From Lindgomyces ingoldianus (taxonomy: Eukaryota; Ascomycota; Dothideomycetes; Pleosporales; Lindgomycetaceae), in assembly GCF_010093535.1 (NCBI RefSeq), contig NW_022985169.1, positions 1,292,589 to 1,356,588 on the forward strand: DNA of 64,000 nucleotides, given 5' to 3'. Shown piece by piece: positions 12,026 to 22,576 of this stretch. The position numbers were made by a program, and so were the translations under genes. Every line of letters begins with the position of its first letter. Positions within the stretch are counted from its first letter, which is position 1. The notes below the pieces were generated by a model. It had not been told where the DNA came from, made no database searches, and saw only the letters and a list, made by a program, of their open reading frames with translations.

Positions 12026-12472
12026 ATGGCCGAAACCAAGTACTACGAGCTTTATCGCAGGAGCAGGTACACACTCAGTGCCCCTCGAGAGGCCAGCTTG
12101 ATCCGCGGCTAACGCACCCAGTCTCGGTGGCGCCCTGACAGACACGCTGGATCAGTTGATCACCGACCGCCGCATCGAGCCGCAGCTCGCCATGAAAGTG
12201 CTCGCAAACTTTGACAAGGCCATCGCAGAAGTGCTGGCTGACAAGGTCAAGGCCCGCTTGACTTTCAAGGTGGGCATGTCCTAGCTTACGTTGTAGTTAT
12301 CGATGCTGAGTGGTGGTTCTTCTAGGGCCATCTCGATACCTACCGATTCTGTGACGAAGTGTGGACTTTCATCATCAAAGATATCAGCTTCAAACTGGAC
12401 AACACCAACCCGATCCACGCAGACAAGGTCAAGATAGTTAGCTGCAACACCAAACGCCCTGGTGAGGCTTAA
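12026..12472 (+). CDS. TOA2: Transcription initiation factor IIA small (gamma) subunit, Toa2
   Basis: Toa2 pairs with Toa1 to form TFIIA, which stabilises TBP on promoters of RNA polymerase II. Three exons (12026-12066, 12122-12269, 12326-12472) give 111 residues, typical for the family. The sequence opens [20 protein letters not shown] and includes [20 protein letters not shown] and [20 protein letters not shown], which are the conserved helix-bundle and beta-barrel parts. Splice sites are GTACAC/CCCAG and GTGGGC/TTCTAG. All junctions keep frame and the first joins a Ser codon. Confidence 0.94.
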
Positions 12473-13217
12473 AGCTGCACACTGTAGCCTAGGACTCCAC
12501 CGGCGTCTTGCTGAGGCTATCTTGGCAGTAATGCCGCCAGCACCAAAGGTGAACTGGGAAGACGCATACCCGTGAATATGGAAGGACGAACCGTACTAAG
12601 GATGGTGGCGGTATGGGCAGTGGACTGTGGGCTCTAGGCTCTGGCACCTTCATGGGAGGCGTTTTGTGTCAGCGGGGTTCTTTCGATATCTTCTGCATAG
12701 GCTGGTGTTCTCGGGACAGGCTCGGCGTTTGGACCGGATTCCAGGGTTCAGGAAGCCAGGAGAAGTGAGACGGCATGGTTCATCCTTTTACAGTTGCATT
12801 CGCTCATAGACTACGAATCAATCAAGGATCTCTCTAGAATTAGAGCAACAGTGAATTCAATATGCGCTTGTACACTATATCTACCTTTTTATGTTCCATA
12901 TGGGTGGTGAAATGCATTCCTGAGATTTCGTGATAAGATTAATGGCAGGATACAAATAACAGCTTACTTCTCAGGACCTGCTGTTTGCTAGACATAGAAG
13001 ATGGAGCTATATCCTAAGCGTTTAGTCATTTCAATAGGACTACTAGGTCGAACAGAACCCGGCTCAAAGCGGTGTGGAGACGTTCTGCGATGTTGGTTTT
13101 ACCGGGGTTGACTAAGCGCAAACTATCAATGAGCGGACTTCCGAGTTCCATACCCGGGACTTTAAGCAACTTCATCGCCTCTACTAAACTACTTACCTGG
13201 CCTCTTACTCCTTTATC
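12473..13217. other. Intergenic segment downstream of Toa2
   Basis: This 745-bp gap lies between two plus-strand genes. It holds the Toa2 3' UTR and the promoter of the TMEM42-like gene. No coding sequence could be supported. Confidence 0.5.
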
Positions 13218-13927
13218 ATGGCTGGCGCTCGGTCAAAGCCTGCGTGGTTACTGCTTGCCATTGCGAGTGGGGCATGTGCAGCCTTCAATGGCGTGTTTGC
13301 GAAGCTGTTCGATACTGCAATCCTCACGTCCGTTTATCCTTACTGATGCTGTATCAGGACCACAACGGAGCTCACTACTTCCTGGGCAAGCGCAGTATCT
13401 AAGGCTTTTGATCTGAGTCCCTCGAACAAGGTTGTTGAGTTCTCCATTCGCGGTGTACGTGGTGTACCCTTCCTGCCAAATCCAACCAATTTACTAACCT
13501 CCCATAGATATTCTTCGGTCTCAACCTCCTCTTTAATATAGTGATGTGGGGCCTCTTCACACGAGCACTCACCCTCGCATCCTCCACCGTTCGTGTCAGC
13601 GTCATCAATACCTCCGCGAACTTTATGATCACCGCGGTCCTCGGCGCTCTCATCTTCTCTGAAGCCTTGCCAGGCTTGTGGTGGCTTGGCGCTGCCTTGC
13701 TCGTAGCTGGAAGCGTAATTATTGGTAGAAGAGAGGAAGGAAACAAGGCTGCGGTAGAGGCGACTACGGGTATCGAGCCACTCCTGGAAAGAAACAGCGG
13801 AGATGGGGCCGGATTTAAAGACGACGATGACGAGCAAGACAGACAACAAGGGGTTGAATTAGACAACGTCAAGGGTGATGACGATGAAGAGAGTGGAAAT
13901 GAAGATGAAGATGGGGTTCTAAAGTAA
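13218..13927 (+). CDS. TMEM42/EamA-like four-helix membrane protein
   Basis: This is a small member of the drug/metabolite-transporter fold. The exons are 13218-13306, 13358-13454 and 13508-13927, giving 201 residues. The first exon encodes an N-terminal helix (WLLLAIASGACAAFNGVFAK). Joining at AAGCT|GACC gives KLTTTELTTSWASAVSK, the expected continuation, and identifies an unusual GTTCGA donor. Exon 3 encodes the remaining helices: FFGLNLLFNIVMWGLFTRAL, NTSANFMITAVLGALIFSE and LPGLWWLGAALLVAGSVIIG. A roughly 55-residue tail, very acidic at its end (runs of Asp/Glu), follows the last helix. Substrate is unknown. Family assignment rests on the NTSANF-TAVLG-LPG-GASLLVAG pattern; the first splice is the least certain part. 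Confidence 0.8.
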
Positions 13928-15167
13928 TGCATTACGTCCACATGAATGGCATCGACTGTCACGCGGTAATTGACCTTGGAGTGCTCTCCGAACACAAGGC
14001 CCTATCAACCGATTAATTGAGCCTGGGATTTCAGCGTTGATGCGGTCAATTAAGCGGCCACTTCAACTCCATATTTCAATTCCCACATTCGTACTTGCCC
14101 ATATACATAAAAAATTACGCATCATGCGAACATCCGTGGAAGCGCATATCTTACGGGAAGCTGCAGCAAAATGCGCAACTGGAGCTCTATTTGCATGGGG
14201 CCGTTTTGAGGACAAACGAAATGGCGAAAACCATACGGGGTGTTGTGATCCTTCTTGTACTTTCACTTCACTCGACCAAAAATCTGCTCTCGTCAATCCT
14301 AAACTACAGCTTCTTTTCGTCGACCGCATTTATGCCATCGATTCTTTCCAAATAGCCCAAGCGCAAGCTTCCTGAGAGTGATTGTAACGGTCATTCGTGG
14401 TTTGTATTAGCCTACTTGACGGTGGTGGTGGTGTGGACACAGGTCATAAAACAAAGTTACCACACATGATCTCTCCCTTCACTCCTGTCCTCCATTACTC
14501 ACCGCGACCTCTCGCTTAACGCATGATCTAATAACGCACACGACTGCCTGGATTTCCTCCAATTCCCTTCTAGTCCAACGTTTCTCCACCGCACCATCGC
14601 GACCTTCCTGAGACTTAAAGACCCTCGTTCGGCTTGCCTTCCTGCTTGCCTTCTCTACTTTCCACGTCCACCCCCTCCTCTACAACTTCAACCACACAAT
14701 AACACACTATTGTTGTATCGACAACCATTACCACTCCTACAGTTAACTGTCCTGTGAGAAAGCCTTTACCACTTCTCAAGGCGACTTTCCGTCTCCTACC
14801 CTCCGTCAATCTTCTCTCCAAGCACAACAACTGGGCTTCTATTAAGGTCATCAGTATTTCTCGCAGCAATTAAAACACCCACCTATGACTGACTTCGTGT
14901 AAGTTGCTACCAATTTTCCCTCTCGGCAGCCAGTCAACCACCTCAATAGGTCAACTTAGTCACCCTAGTCAGTGGCAATCTTCTCTGTCCACGTCCTCCT
15001 TCGTCCCGACCTTTGTCTCCGCTAACGCCAGCAGCTCATATATTTGCTGCTGTTAACCTGTAACAACATAGCCGTCGTTGGAGCACCGGTGTTCTCCGAC
15101 TTTGCGGAATCGGCGTATCTCAACAGCTAAGTATTCAACACACCCGGATAACACAAGCAACACTAAG
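13928..15167. other. Intergenic segment with pyrimidine-rich leader
   Basis: This 1.24-kb gap precedes the 15168 gene. From about 14480 to 15060 the plus strand is strongly pyrimidine-rich (CTCC/TTCC runs), as in many fungal promoters and 5' UTRs. A potential 5'-UTR intron (GTAAGT at 14899 to CGGCAG near 14930) follows a tiny upstream frame ATGACTGACTTCGTG. No other gene was supported. Confidence 0.4.
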
Positions 15168-16388
15168 ATGTCTGGAAAACGCATCATTCCAGCCGTCCCA
15201 GTCATCCCTGACATCAGATCGCGTAAGGCGTCCCCATTCGCTTCGCCACCTTTTCCAGGCAATCCTGGTGGCTCTACGCCCGAGTCGGGAAGTACCCAGT
15301 ACACTGCCGGAGTCGATCGAAGTGCGGTCGTATCTGCTGCAGGTTCAGTCCACAGAGATCACCTCCCCCCGTCCCCAGATATCAATCAGTTGCATTCTAA
15401 GGCTAAAGGAAAGATGAAGGTTACCTATCATGACGAGGCTGGGTCTGGAGGTAAGGACACGGACTTCAGGTTCACACTCGCAGCAGAGAAGGTCGCCGCC
15501 GATGGCATTCAGTATGTCCTCGACAACGGCACTCTCTACCTCACCTGTGACACAAGCGCATTCTTCGACCTCCCCTCTACCAACCCCCATCACATTGTTG
15601 CCGACCTCGTCGGTCTTAGGAACTTTCCGCGTAAGGTAACGCTGTATGCTCTGACCGGACCGCGCCTGAACGGGATCAACAAAGTCCCAAAGTGGCTCGA
15701 GGACACACTCGGCCCGAAAATTTCTTCTATTGAGCAGATGACAATCTGTGTCCTCCGTCCCGGCGAGTGGGTTGGAGATCGATGGGCCATTCCCGAGCTT
15801 GACCTCCCCCATTTCGAACCGCTCGCCGTCTTCATTCGTGAGCTGACCCAGATGATGTCCTTCTACAGGGCTGTCAAAATCGATTGGGGTCTCACTACTA
15901 TGGACGAGGAGGGACTCAAAGAGGACTACCATTGCAAAGCCGACAAAACTTTCTTGGAGGCTCACGCACACCTCGATGACGCTGGCAAGGACGCATACTC
16001 CGAAGTTATCTCCAGTGAGACGATGCAGAAGATTGCGAACGTTGAGTCTACTGTCACCGTCCCATCGATGCTCAACCCCCTCGCCCAGCCATTCCATCCA
16101 TTGCAGCACATGAATCCTGCTGCTCCTACCTTCGTCCCGGCTCCCTGGTCCATCCCCTTGCCTATCTATGACTCCACTCTTGTTCCAATGCAGATGCAGC
16201 AGGTAGAGACAAGCCAGAATTATCTACCCCTACTACCAATCACAATGACCGGATATGGAAATCCAAACAAAGGAAAGAAAAAGTGGTATGGCAAGAAAAA
16301 CAAGGCTAAGTTTGCTTCCTCCGGCCCCGCCTATGCCCCTACCCATGGCAGAGGAATGTGGGAGGAGGCTTCTCTGATGAGCTGGTGA
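15168..16388 (+). CDS. Hypothetical protein, 406 residues
   Basis: This is a single-exon gene. The ATG at 15168 is the first ATG in the open frame; the frame upstream lacks one. The first 95 residues are Pro/Ser/Gly-rich and probably disordered. Residues about 100-290 look globular, with alternating hydrophobic stretches (GIQYVLDNGTLYLTCDTSAF, HHIVADLVGLRNFPRKVTLY, IPELDLPHFEPLAVFIRELT). The C-terminus is Pro/Met/Gln-rich and then strongly basic (NKGKKKWYGKKNKAKF), which could be a nuclear or nucleic-acid-binding tail. No family is recognised. Its length, composition and clean frame support a real gene. The minus-strand open frame over the same bases is a shadow. Confidence 0.65.
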   Translation: MSGKRIIPAVPVIPDIRSRKASPFASPPFPGNPGGSTPESGSTQYTAGVDRSAVVSAAGSVHRDHLPPSPDINQLHSKAKGKMKVTYHDEAGSGGKDTDFRFTLAAEKVAADGIQYVLDNGTLYLTCDTSAFFDLPSTNPHHIVADLVGLRNFPRKVTLYALTGPRLNGINKVPKWLEDTLGPKISSIEQMTICVLRPGEWVGDRWAIPELDLPHFEPLAVFIRELTQMMSFYRAVKIDWGLTTMDEEGLKEDYHCKADKTFLEAHAHLDDAGKDAYSEVISSETMQKIANVESTVTVPSMLNPLAQPFHPLQHMNPAAPTFVPAPWSIPLPIYDSTLVPMQMQQVETSQNYLPLLPITMTGYGNPNKGKKKWYGKKNKAKFASSGPAYAPTHGRGMWEEASLMSW

Positions 16389-17038
16389 ATTTCGGGTGTG
16401 TCGTGGGAGTAGTTTTGGGGGCAGGGAAGAGGGAGTTTGAGAGTTCATGGGTTTGGCACCGGCCTGGCTGCCTTGGAAGCAGTGCTTTTTTTCTTCCTTT
16501 GCTTCCTGCTCGGGTACATTTTGGCTTTTTGAATGGGTTGTAATGCGTGTGTGAAAATGCGTGGTAGATGACCGATGTTAGGAAATCTCTTAGTTGGCTT
16601 GTTGGGAACAAGAGGGATGTGCAAGAAATTAGTATAAAGGTTCGAAGGGATTTTTCTGCTGCATTTTAGAAACAGCATAGAATGTTAATTCTGCTTGCCT
16701 ATCTAAACTATAAGGCAGGATAATAGCTCTACATGTGTAAAATTAGGCGGTATACTATACTTTTGTACATTCAACGTGCTTTAATTGCTTTCTGTAGTTT
16801 AAGCAGGAAAGGTAGAGAAGCAAATTTTGCTTGCTAGAATTCCGTGTCTAGTTGTATGGTTCTTAGATCTGCTGCTTTCTTAGCAGACATGATTCTACTT
16901 TCTAAAGCCACTCACTCTAGATTTTACATGCCTTCATAGTCTTTCGTTTCTCCTCAAAAACAGACTAGCCAGTGTCTGTCTCTTGCCGCAATAGCATGAA
17001 AGCCTTCTCAGTTTCTCACCACCACCTCCCTACCTATG
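16389..17038. other. Convergent intergenic segment
   Basis: This 650-bp gap lies between the 3' ends of the 15168 gene and DDB1. It is AT-rich from about 16620 to 16900, as expected of 3' UTR and polyadenylation regions. Nothing else was seen. Confidence 0.5.
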
Positions 17039-20000
17039 TTAGTGCAACCTTCTAAGACCTTCCACCATACCCCTCACACTCTCAACATCCATACCCAACC
17101 CTTCGATAGCCTTCTGTTGCACTTCCCCACTCTCGTCTAAGAAGCGCTCAATCAGATCGCCGTCCACGAATCGATACGGCTCCTCTTCCTCTCTGACCTG
17201 GTTCTTGTATGCGCGGAACTTGGAGAAAGGGATATCGCCTGGGGAGTGGATGAGCTCAGCAAGATTGGACTGGAGGGTCATGATGAGGTTTTGGTAAGAC
17301 GGGGTTATTAGTCCGAAGAGGTAGAGGGATCCTTCAACCTGGTGGATGGCGGTTTGTTAGCGAGGTTGTGGGTAGGGTTGTAGGGAAGGGAAAACAAGAT
17401 AGGAACATAGGGTTGGAGGAGAGGAGCGGAAATGAAGATGTGGTTTGACTTACCGTGGCCATAAACGCCCTCGGAATAACCACAGCGTCAGACGCAGTTA
17501 CTACATCTATCCTACGTATCCTATTCACCATTTCCCCAAGCAGCATCTCCGAACTTCTCTTCAGCCTCTTCTTGTCGTCTTCTGTTACGCCGTTTGAATC
17601 ACGGTAAAGCACCATTAGGTTCCCTTCAGCATCACTTTCTAGGTAAGTGTTCTCGTCCACTTCCGCGACGGCTGTAGCCCACGTGGTTTGGTAGTGTCGG
17701 GCGATTTCGACAATAGTGTCTGGGAGCCCCGTCTCTCCCCGCTTGTACTCTACCGCTACGACTGATTTCATGAGATCTGCGATGGTGATAATAGAGCCAT
17801 TGACGGTAACATCTATCGGTGCCGTTGAGCATCGGAAAGAAGCTGCTTTGACGAGCTGCGGTTTACTCGCTGTCTTGTACTCGAAATCGTAAATAATGAT
17901 GGTCTTGATAAGCGCCGCCACAATCTTTCCTTCACACATAGCAAGACATCTGCATCCGCCTTTGACAGCGAGTTCGCAGACTAGTTTGAGCATTCTGTCC
18001 TCTGTGACTTCCAGCACCAGAATACGGCCTCGCTCCGCAACCGCTACTTGGTCGTCAAGATACGCTGATCCGATGACAAAGCGTTCGACGAGGTCGCCAG
18101 AACCGTTGTCGAGTTCGCACCGCATGACACTTTCTATCAGCTCGGCTTCGCTGAGTTGGTATGTGTCGAGTTCCTTGAACATAATTTCATCGACAAGTTT
18201 GAACGCGCTTATCATGATCTCTTCTCCTGCTTTTAATACGCGTTTGATTGTCCCTAAGCCGAATGCTTTCAGTGAGGGTGAGTAAGCGATTCGGCGAACT
18301 GTTTCGTCTACTTTGAGGGTCTGGACGTGAGTTGTGCGCTCGGTGTCTACTAGCGCGATTCGAAGGTCTTCTGATGTTGCAATGGCCACAGAGCCAGGGT
18401 AGGCTTCAGAGTCGAAGGAACATACTATTGTGGCTTTTTCGGCTGTGACGGCAGAGTAGACGAGGCGGCCTTCTGAGCCGTAGATGAGCGAAGGGTGTTC
18501 GCAAGTCGCGAAGACGTTGAAGAGACCTTCTCCTCGTGGTAGTGCTCGGAAGTTTGCCTGCTGTGTTCCGAGGATTATGCTCTTCTTCCCGAATAGTTGG
18601 TGTGTGGATGGATTCATAGAGTATGTGATTACGTTTCCGTCTGCCATCGCAATGAAGAGTGTTGGTGGTTGGTCAGGGAAGATCTGTGTCAAAATGAGTG
18701 ATCGGGGAACCGAATCATCGGAAATCTGAACGTCGGTAATAGTGTCCAGTGTGGTGAGTGAGCATATCTCGAGTCTTGAGTTCTGCCAGAACCCCAGGAA
18801 ACATATCGAGTCTGAGGTTGGTGGAAGTGCAATGCAGGCCACTTGACTGTCCGAAGCGAAAGTTTTCTCTTTCACAACACTAAGCCCACCGTCAATGCTG
18901 AGAGCAACGATCGTCACACCTCCTAAAGAAACTAGGACGTTGGTGTCATTCGCAGAAGCAGCGGTAATTGTCTGTGCGCCTGACGGCGACCATTCCGCTA
19001 CGACCATGCCACCATCCAAGTCGGTGATCTGCACGCGGGTGCTGGTTATTTGTACCAGACGTCCTTGGGATAAATTCAAAGCGGCCAAAGTCGTTTCCCC
19101 TAGGGAAAGGCCAGCGAACTCCTCCACCTCTTCTACTTCTCCTTGGGGGTCGAAACGGAAGACGCGTGACTCGTTGACGAATGTGACCAGCAAGATATCC
19201 ACGAAATGCGACGAAAAATCCGATTTGAGGCTAAACAGATTCGATATGTGCTCCATCTCGCCAAGAAGTCCCAAGTCTTCGAGGCCGACTCCACTCCGCA
19301 CGCTTCTCAAGCTACCATCCTGATATGCCCCGCTTCCTGTGACTATTCGAGCCTGGCCGGAGGAGTATTCGTTGGTTTGGCCCTCGCCAGATCGGTTGCC
19401 CATGTCCATAATCGTAAAATCCAAGATTGGGGCTATGTTAGAGAAAGTCTGCACAACTTCCATAGACCTCTCGGCAATTCTAATAACTTGCGAATCACCT
19501 TGATGTGACCCAACGAATATGTATCCGGCATCTAAATATACTAGCATCGATGCTCGTGAAGTTTGACCAATGACGTCGAGTTTCCAAGATTGCACTCGAC
19601 TGTCATCATCTAGCACCAGCATGAATAGATATAGGCGGCCATAATCGTCTGCAAATACGAATCTCTGAGCATCGACATGCTCCCAAGCCACGAAAATGGT
19701 CGCGTCCTCGAGCGGTTCTACGGTAAGGTCTCCTGTGCTGTCATTATAGTATCCAATTGAGGTCTCTCCAAGGATGATGAGACCATCTGCGCGAAGTTAG
19801 CGCCCAAACCTTATTCCCAAGCCTGGGCAAACGTACAGGTAGGCTCTTTGATGGGGATCAGGTGACTGGCACCGAGCTCAAGCTCTCCTCGATAGTGCTC
19901 GCCTTCGTCTAGATCGATTGAGTCTCCACCAGCAAATGACAGCTCACGAAACTTCAGCCGTATCTGGGAATGGGTATCTTCATATAAAAGAGCAAGACTT

Positions 20001-20613
20001 GGCTTATCATCAGAGGACCTTGGGTGGAGAAAGGCCGACGACCGGACAAACATTTCGGATACCCGTATGGGCACAGGCTCTCCAAGGTGAGCGATGTCTG
20101 CCTCCTGTTTCCTCTTCTTCCCCCTGGGGACCAGGGGGATGACAGTGATTATGCCTTCGTACACCTCTAGTGTCATGAACCTTCCTGAGGGGTCAATGTG
20201 GCACCGCTCTCCAGTCTGCGACTCCCGCGCGGCATTGTCGGTAACGCTCTCGAACGTTTTCTCCGTCTGAAGCTGCTTTGTGTCCGCATTCCAGGATAGA
20301 GTGAAGTACATGAATCGATCTGTTCCTATGAATAAGTGGTCGGTGGGGGACAGTGCGGGCCGAAGCTTCTGGAGCATAGTAACTTTGCCATAAATGGCCC
20401 TCGACTGTTGAAGGGAGAGGCCATCTGAGGTTTGGGTGTAGAATTCGAGGCGATTTGCTTTCCTGCTCCAACGGTGAGTACCCTATACTGCCATTGTAAG
20501 AGAAGATTTCTAGCTTACGCAACGACAAGGCAGTCCTCATCGGGAGCTAGGAAGTTGAGCTTGATAGCGTGGCGGACGCTGCTTGGGCGATGAATTGGAG
20601 CTATGTATGCCAT
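17039..20613 (-). CDS. DDB1: DNA damage-binding protein 1 (DDB1), CUL4 ligase adaptor
   Basis: DDB1 is the three-beta-propeller adaptor linking CUL4 ubiquitin ligase to substrate receptors. In Neurospora it also belongs to the CUL4 complex that directs H3K9 methylation. Four exons (20613-20519, 20462-19837, 19786-17454, 17338-17039) give 1117 residues, close to the family's usual 1100-1150. The N-terminus MAYIAPIHRPSSVRHAIKLN followed across the intron by KANRLEFYTQTSDGL is typical, as are LIILGETSIGYYND and the C-terminal blocks VEGSLYLFGLI, MTLQSNLA, FSKFRAYK and FVDGDLIERFLD. The splice sites are GTAAGC/GGAGCAG, GTACGT/GCGCAG and GTAAGT/CACCAG. The gene is divergent from Rpc37, with 304 bp between start codons. 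Confidence 0.94.
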
Positions 20614-20917
20614 GACGATAGTTGTGGTTTCCTGCAGCTTATACAATTGCTAGCGGTTCACGGAGAATTTGGAAGGGATAAGAGGGTGAAGGTGAACATG
20701 AGAAAGTAATAGCAGCCTCGGATCTATTCCGTCATTATCCCCGTCGAGGACGCGCCAAGCCCAACGCGCCAATGCGTCAAGCTCCGGCAACGCGGGGCAG
20801 AGCTTCAACTTTTCTGCCGACAACACTTTCACGCCCCGCCTTATTCGACATGGCTCGTAAGACATGCCCTTTGTTTTTGCTGACCGTTGCTCTTAATCTT
20901 GCTAACCACGATTGACC
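20614..20917. promoter_or_regulatory. Bidirectional promoter, DDB1 / Rpc37
   Basis: The 304 bp between divergent start codons must hold both promoters. It includes a GC-rich patch around 20740-20840 and no clear TATA box. Confidence 0.5.
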
Positions 20918-22069
20918 ATGTCAGCCCACGCAGCACATACTGACGACGACGATCCGGTTGTTCAAGAGTACGATGTATTCATCACTCCCGAGCAGGCACA
21001 GCCGATCCACCTCCTGCAATACATGAACCGTCCGCCTGATCTCCCCTTCACAGGCTCAAGTCGTCCGTCTCAGCTGCGCGCCAAGCTGCAGTCAGGCTTC
21101 GTCGAAGTGGACGTGCCCATCGATATTGGCCACAACTACAATAGGCTTCAGGGTGTGAAGTGGGGAGAGTCGATGCGAAAGACGAAAGGATATGGCCAGA
21201 AGGCGTGGGGCATTGCCTCCGGCTTCGAGAGAGTCAACGTTCCTCGACTTCCTAACCAGGCAGCCTCTACAGCGACCGGTGCACAATCAACTCCGATTAT
21301 GGACGAGGACGAAATCGAGGAGTATGTGAATAACTTCCAGGTTGCAAACGAAAAGGGTCACGTCTTGAACACTCAGACCTTTGGTGGAAAGCTCATCAAC
21401 GCCGAAGAGGGGGAAGCAAATTACATGGTTGGCGCTTTTAAAGGCAGTAAGGAGCTCCACACTGCTATGGTGCTGTCTGCTGAACTTTCTAGAAAACCTA
21501 TATCTTACTACCCTCAGCGGAATGGTGCAATTGCGTACCCAGTTCAATCACCTTGATGCTACTGCTCAACTAGATGCACTAGCTCGTCGCCGTGAAAAGG
21601 AAGCCCAAGATGGCACAAAACCCGCAGAGCCACGAGCCGTCCTCCCCACGGTCAAGAAAACAGTAGACACTACTCCAGCAGCGAAGACTAAGGCATTTCT
21701 GCACAGTGCGCACGAGGAGAAGTGGACCAAGGTGCAATTTTTCGATGAAACTGTAAGTCTAGCCCCCCATTAAAAAAAATTGTAAAACATTCTAAAGCGG
21801 GTCTTGAGATGGATGAATCGTATGCTGCCTACGACGACCGACTGGTCGTCGACATGTCAGAAGCTCCTTCAAAGCTACATGCCGCAACCAAGCACGCCCA
21901 CTTCCTCGACTCTGGTTCTTCACACGGTGGGAAGAGGAGGCCGCTTTCTAAACATCAACATCAACACCAACAAGTAGATATCTCTGACGTGTCTGATGAT
22001 GACGCTGATGAGGTGCAATCCCCAAAGAAGCAACGGGATGGAGATGGCGACAGAAGGATGGAAGGATGA
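20918..22069 (+). CDS. RPC37: RNA polymerase III subunit Rpc37/RPC5
   Basis: Rpc37 dimerises with Rpc53 on RNA polymerase III and acts in initiation, termination and reinitiation at tRNA and 5S genes. The exons are 20918-21446, 21493-21752 and 21809-22069, for 349 residues. The opening DPVVQEYDVFITPEQAQPIH and LLQYMNRPPDLPF, and the central LTTLSGMVQLRTQFNHLD, match the family. The second acceptor is the CTTTCTAG at 21492, not the CCTCAG further on, because only that choice gives the conserved KGKNLYLTTLSG continuation. The third exon begins at ATGGATGAATCG (21809) and contains ESYAAYDDRLV, followed by a His/Gln-rich and acidic tail with a KKQR basic patch. The last acceptor (CTTGAG) is less certain than the others. 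Confidence 0.88.
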
Positions 22070-22576
22070 TGGCAGCTCTCTTCAATGTGAATGCATGGTT
22101 GGCGTTGGGAAAAATTTGGTCATACTGGAGCAATAATAGCTCGAACATACGCTGGCGTTTGATATATTTGAAGGAGGAATTTGGTTTGCCCAAGGCATTC
22201 GGAGCGTTACCAAGCATCTCAAAGTGGCTTAGTAGTCACGTGCATCTGCGGAAACAGTTTTCCCATTCGCAAAACTCTCGGGTCTTTTCGCACACTTCAA
22301 ATCCACTGTCTCCAACACCAGGCTGCATCTAGGAAGTCTGCGGCAGATCCTCTCTATAGTGTCTGCATTGCTCTCCCTCTAACCATGACGTTGACCACAC
22401 TTCCTCTCTGCGACAGGTTTTCCAGCAAGGAGGCTCTTCGAGCGGCTCTTTCCTGGCAGCACGACCTCGGCTGAGATTTCTCAAATTGCGGAGATCGTTG
22501 CAACGACACCCTGCAGCTCTGCTTAACTTCTTAACTGCTTTCCTCAGCTCTAACCACTCTCAATCTCACAGCAACC
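22070..22576. other. Intergenic segment, Rpc37 to HIBADH
   Basis: A 507-bp gap between tandem plus-strand genes. No coding signal beyond chance frames was seen. Confidence 0.5.

Noticed and set aside
13399..13995. 198-codon minus-strand frame with Ser-rich run
   Set aside because: It is antisense to the TMEM42-like gene; the Ser run is the complement of the acidic GAT/GAC/GAA tail.
15345..16109. 254-codon open frame on the minus strand
   Set aside because: It lies entirely antisense to the 15168-16388 gene, has no family resemblance, and is a typical codon-bias shadow.
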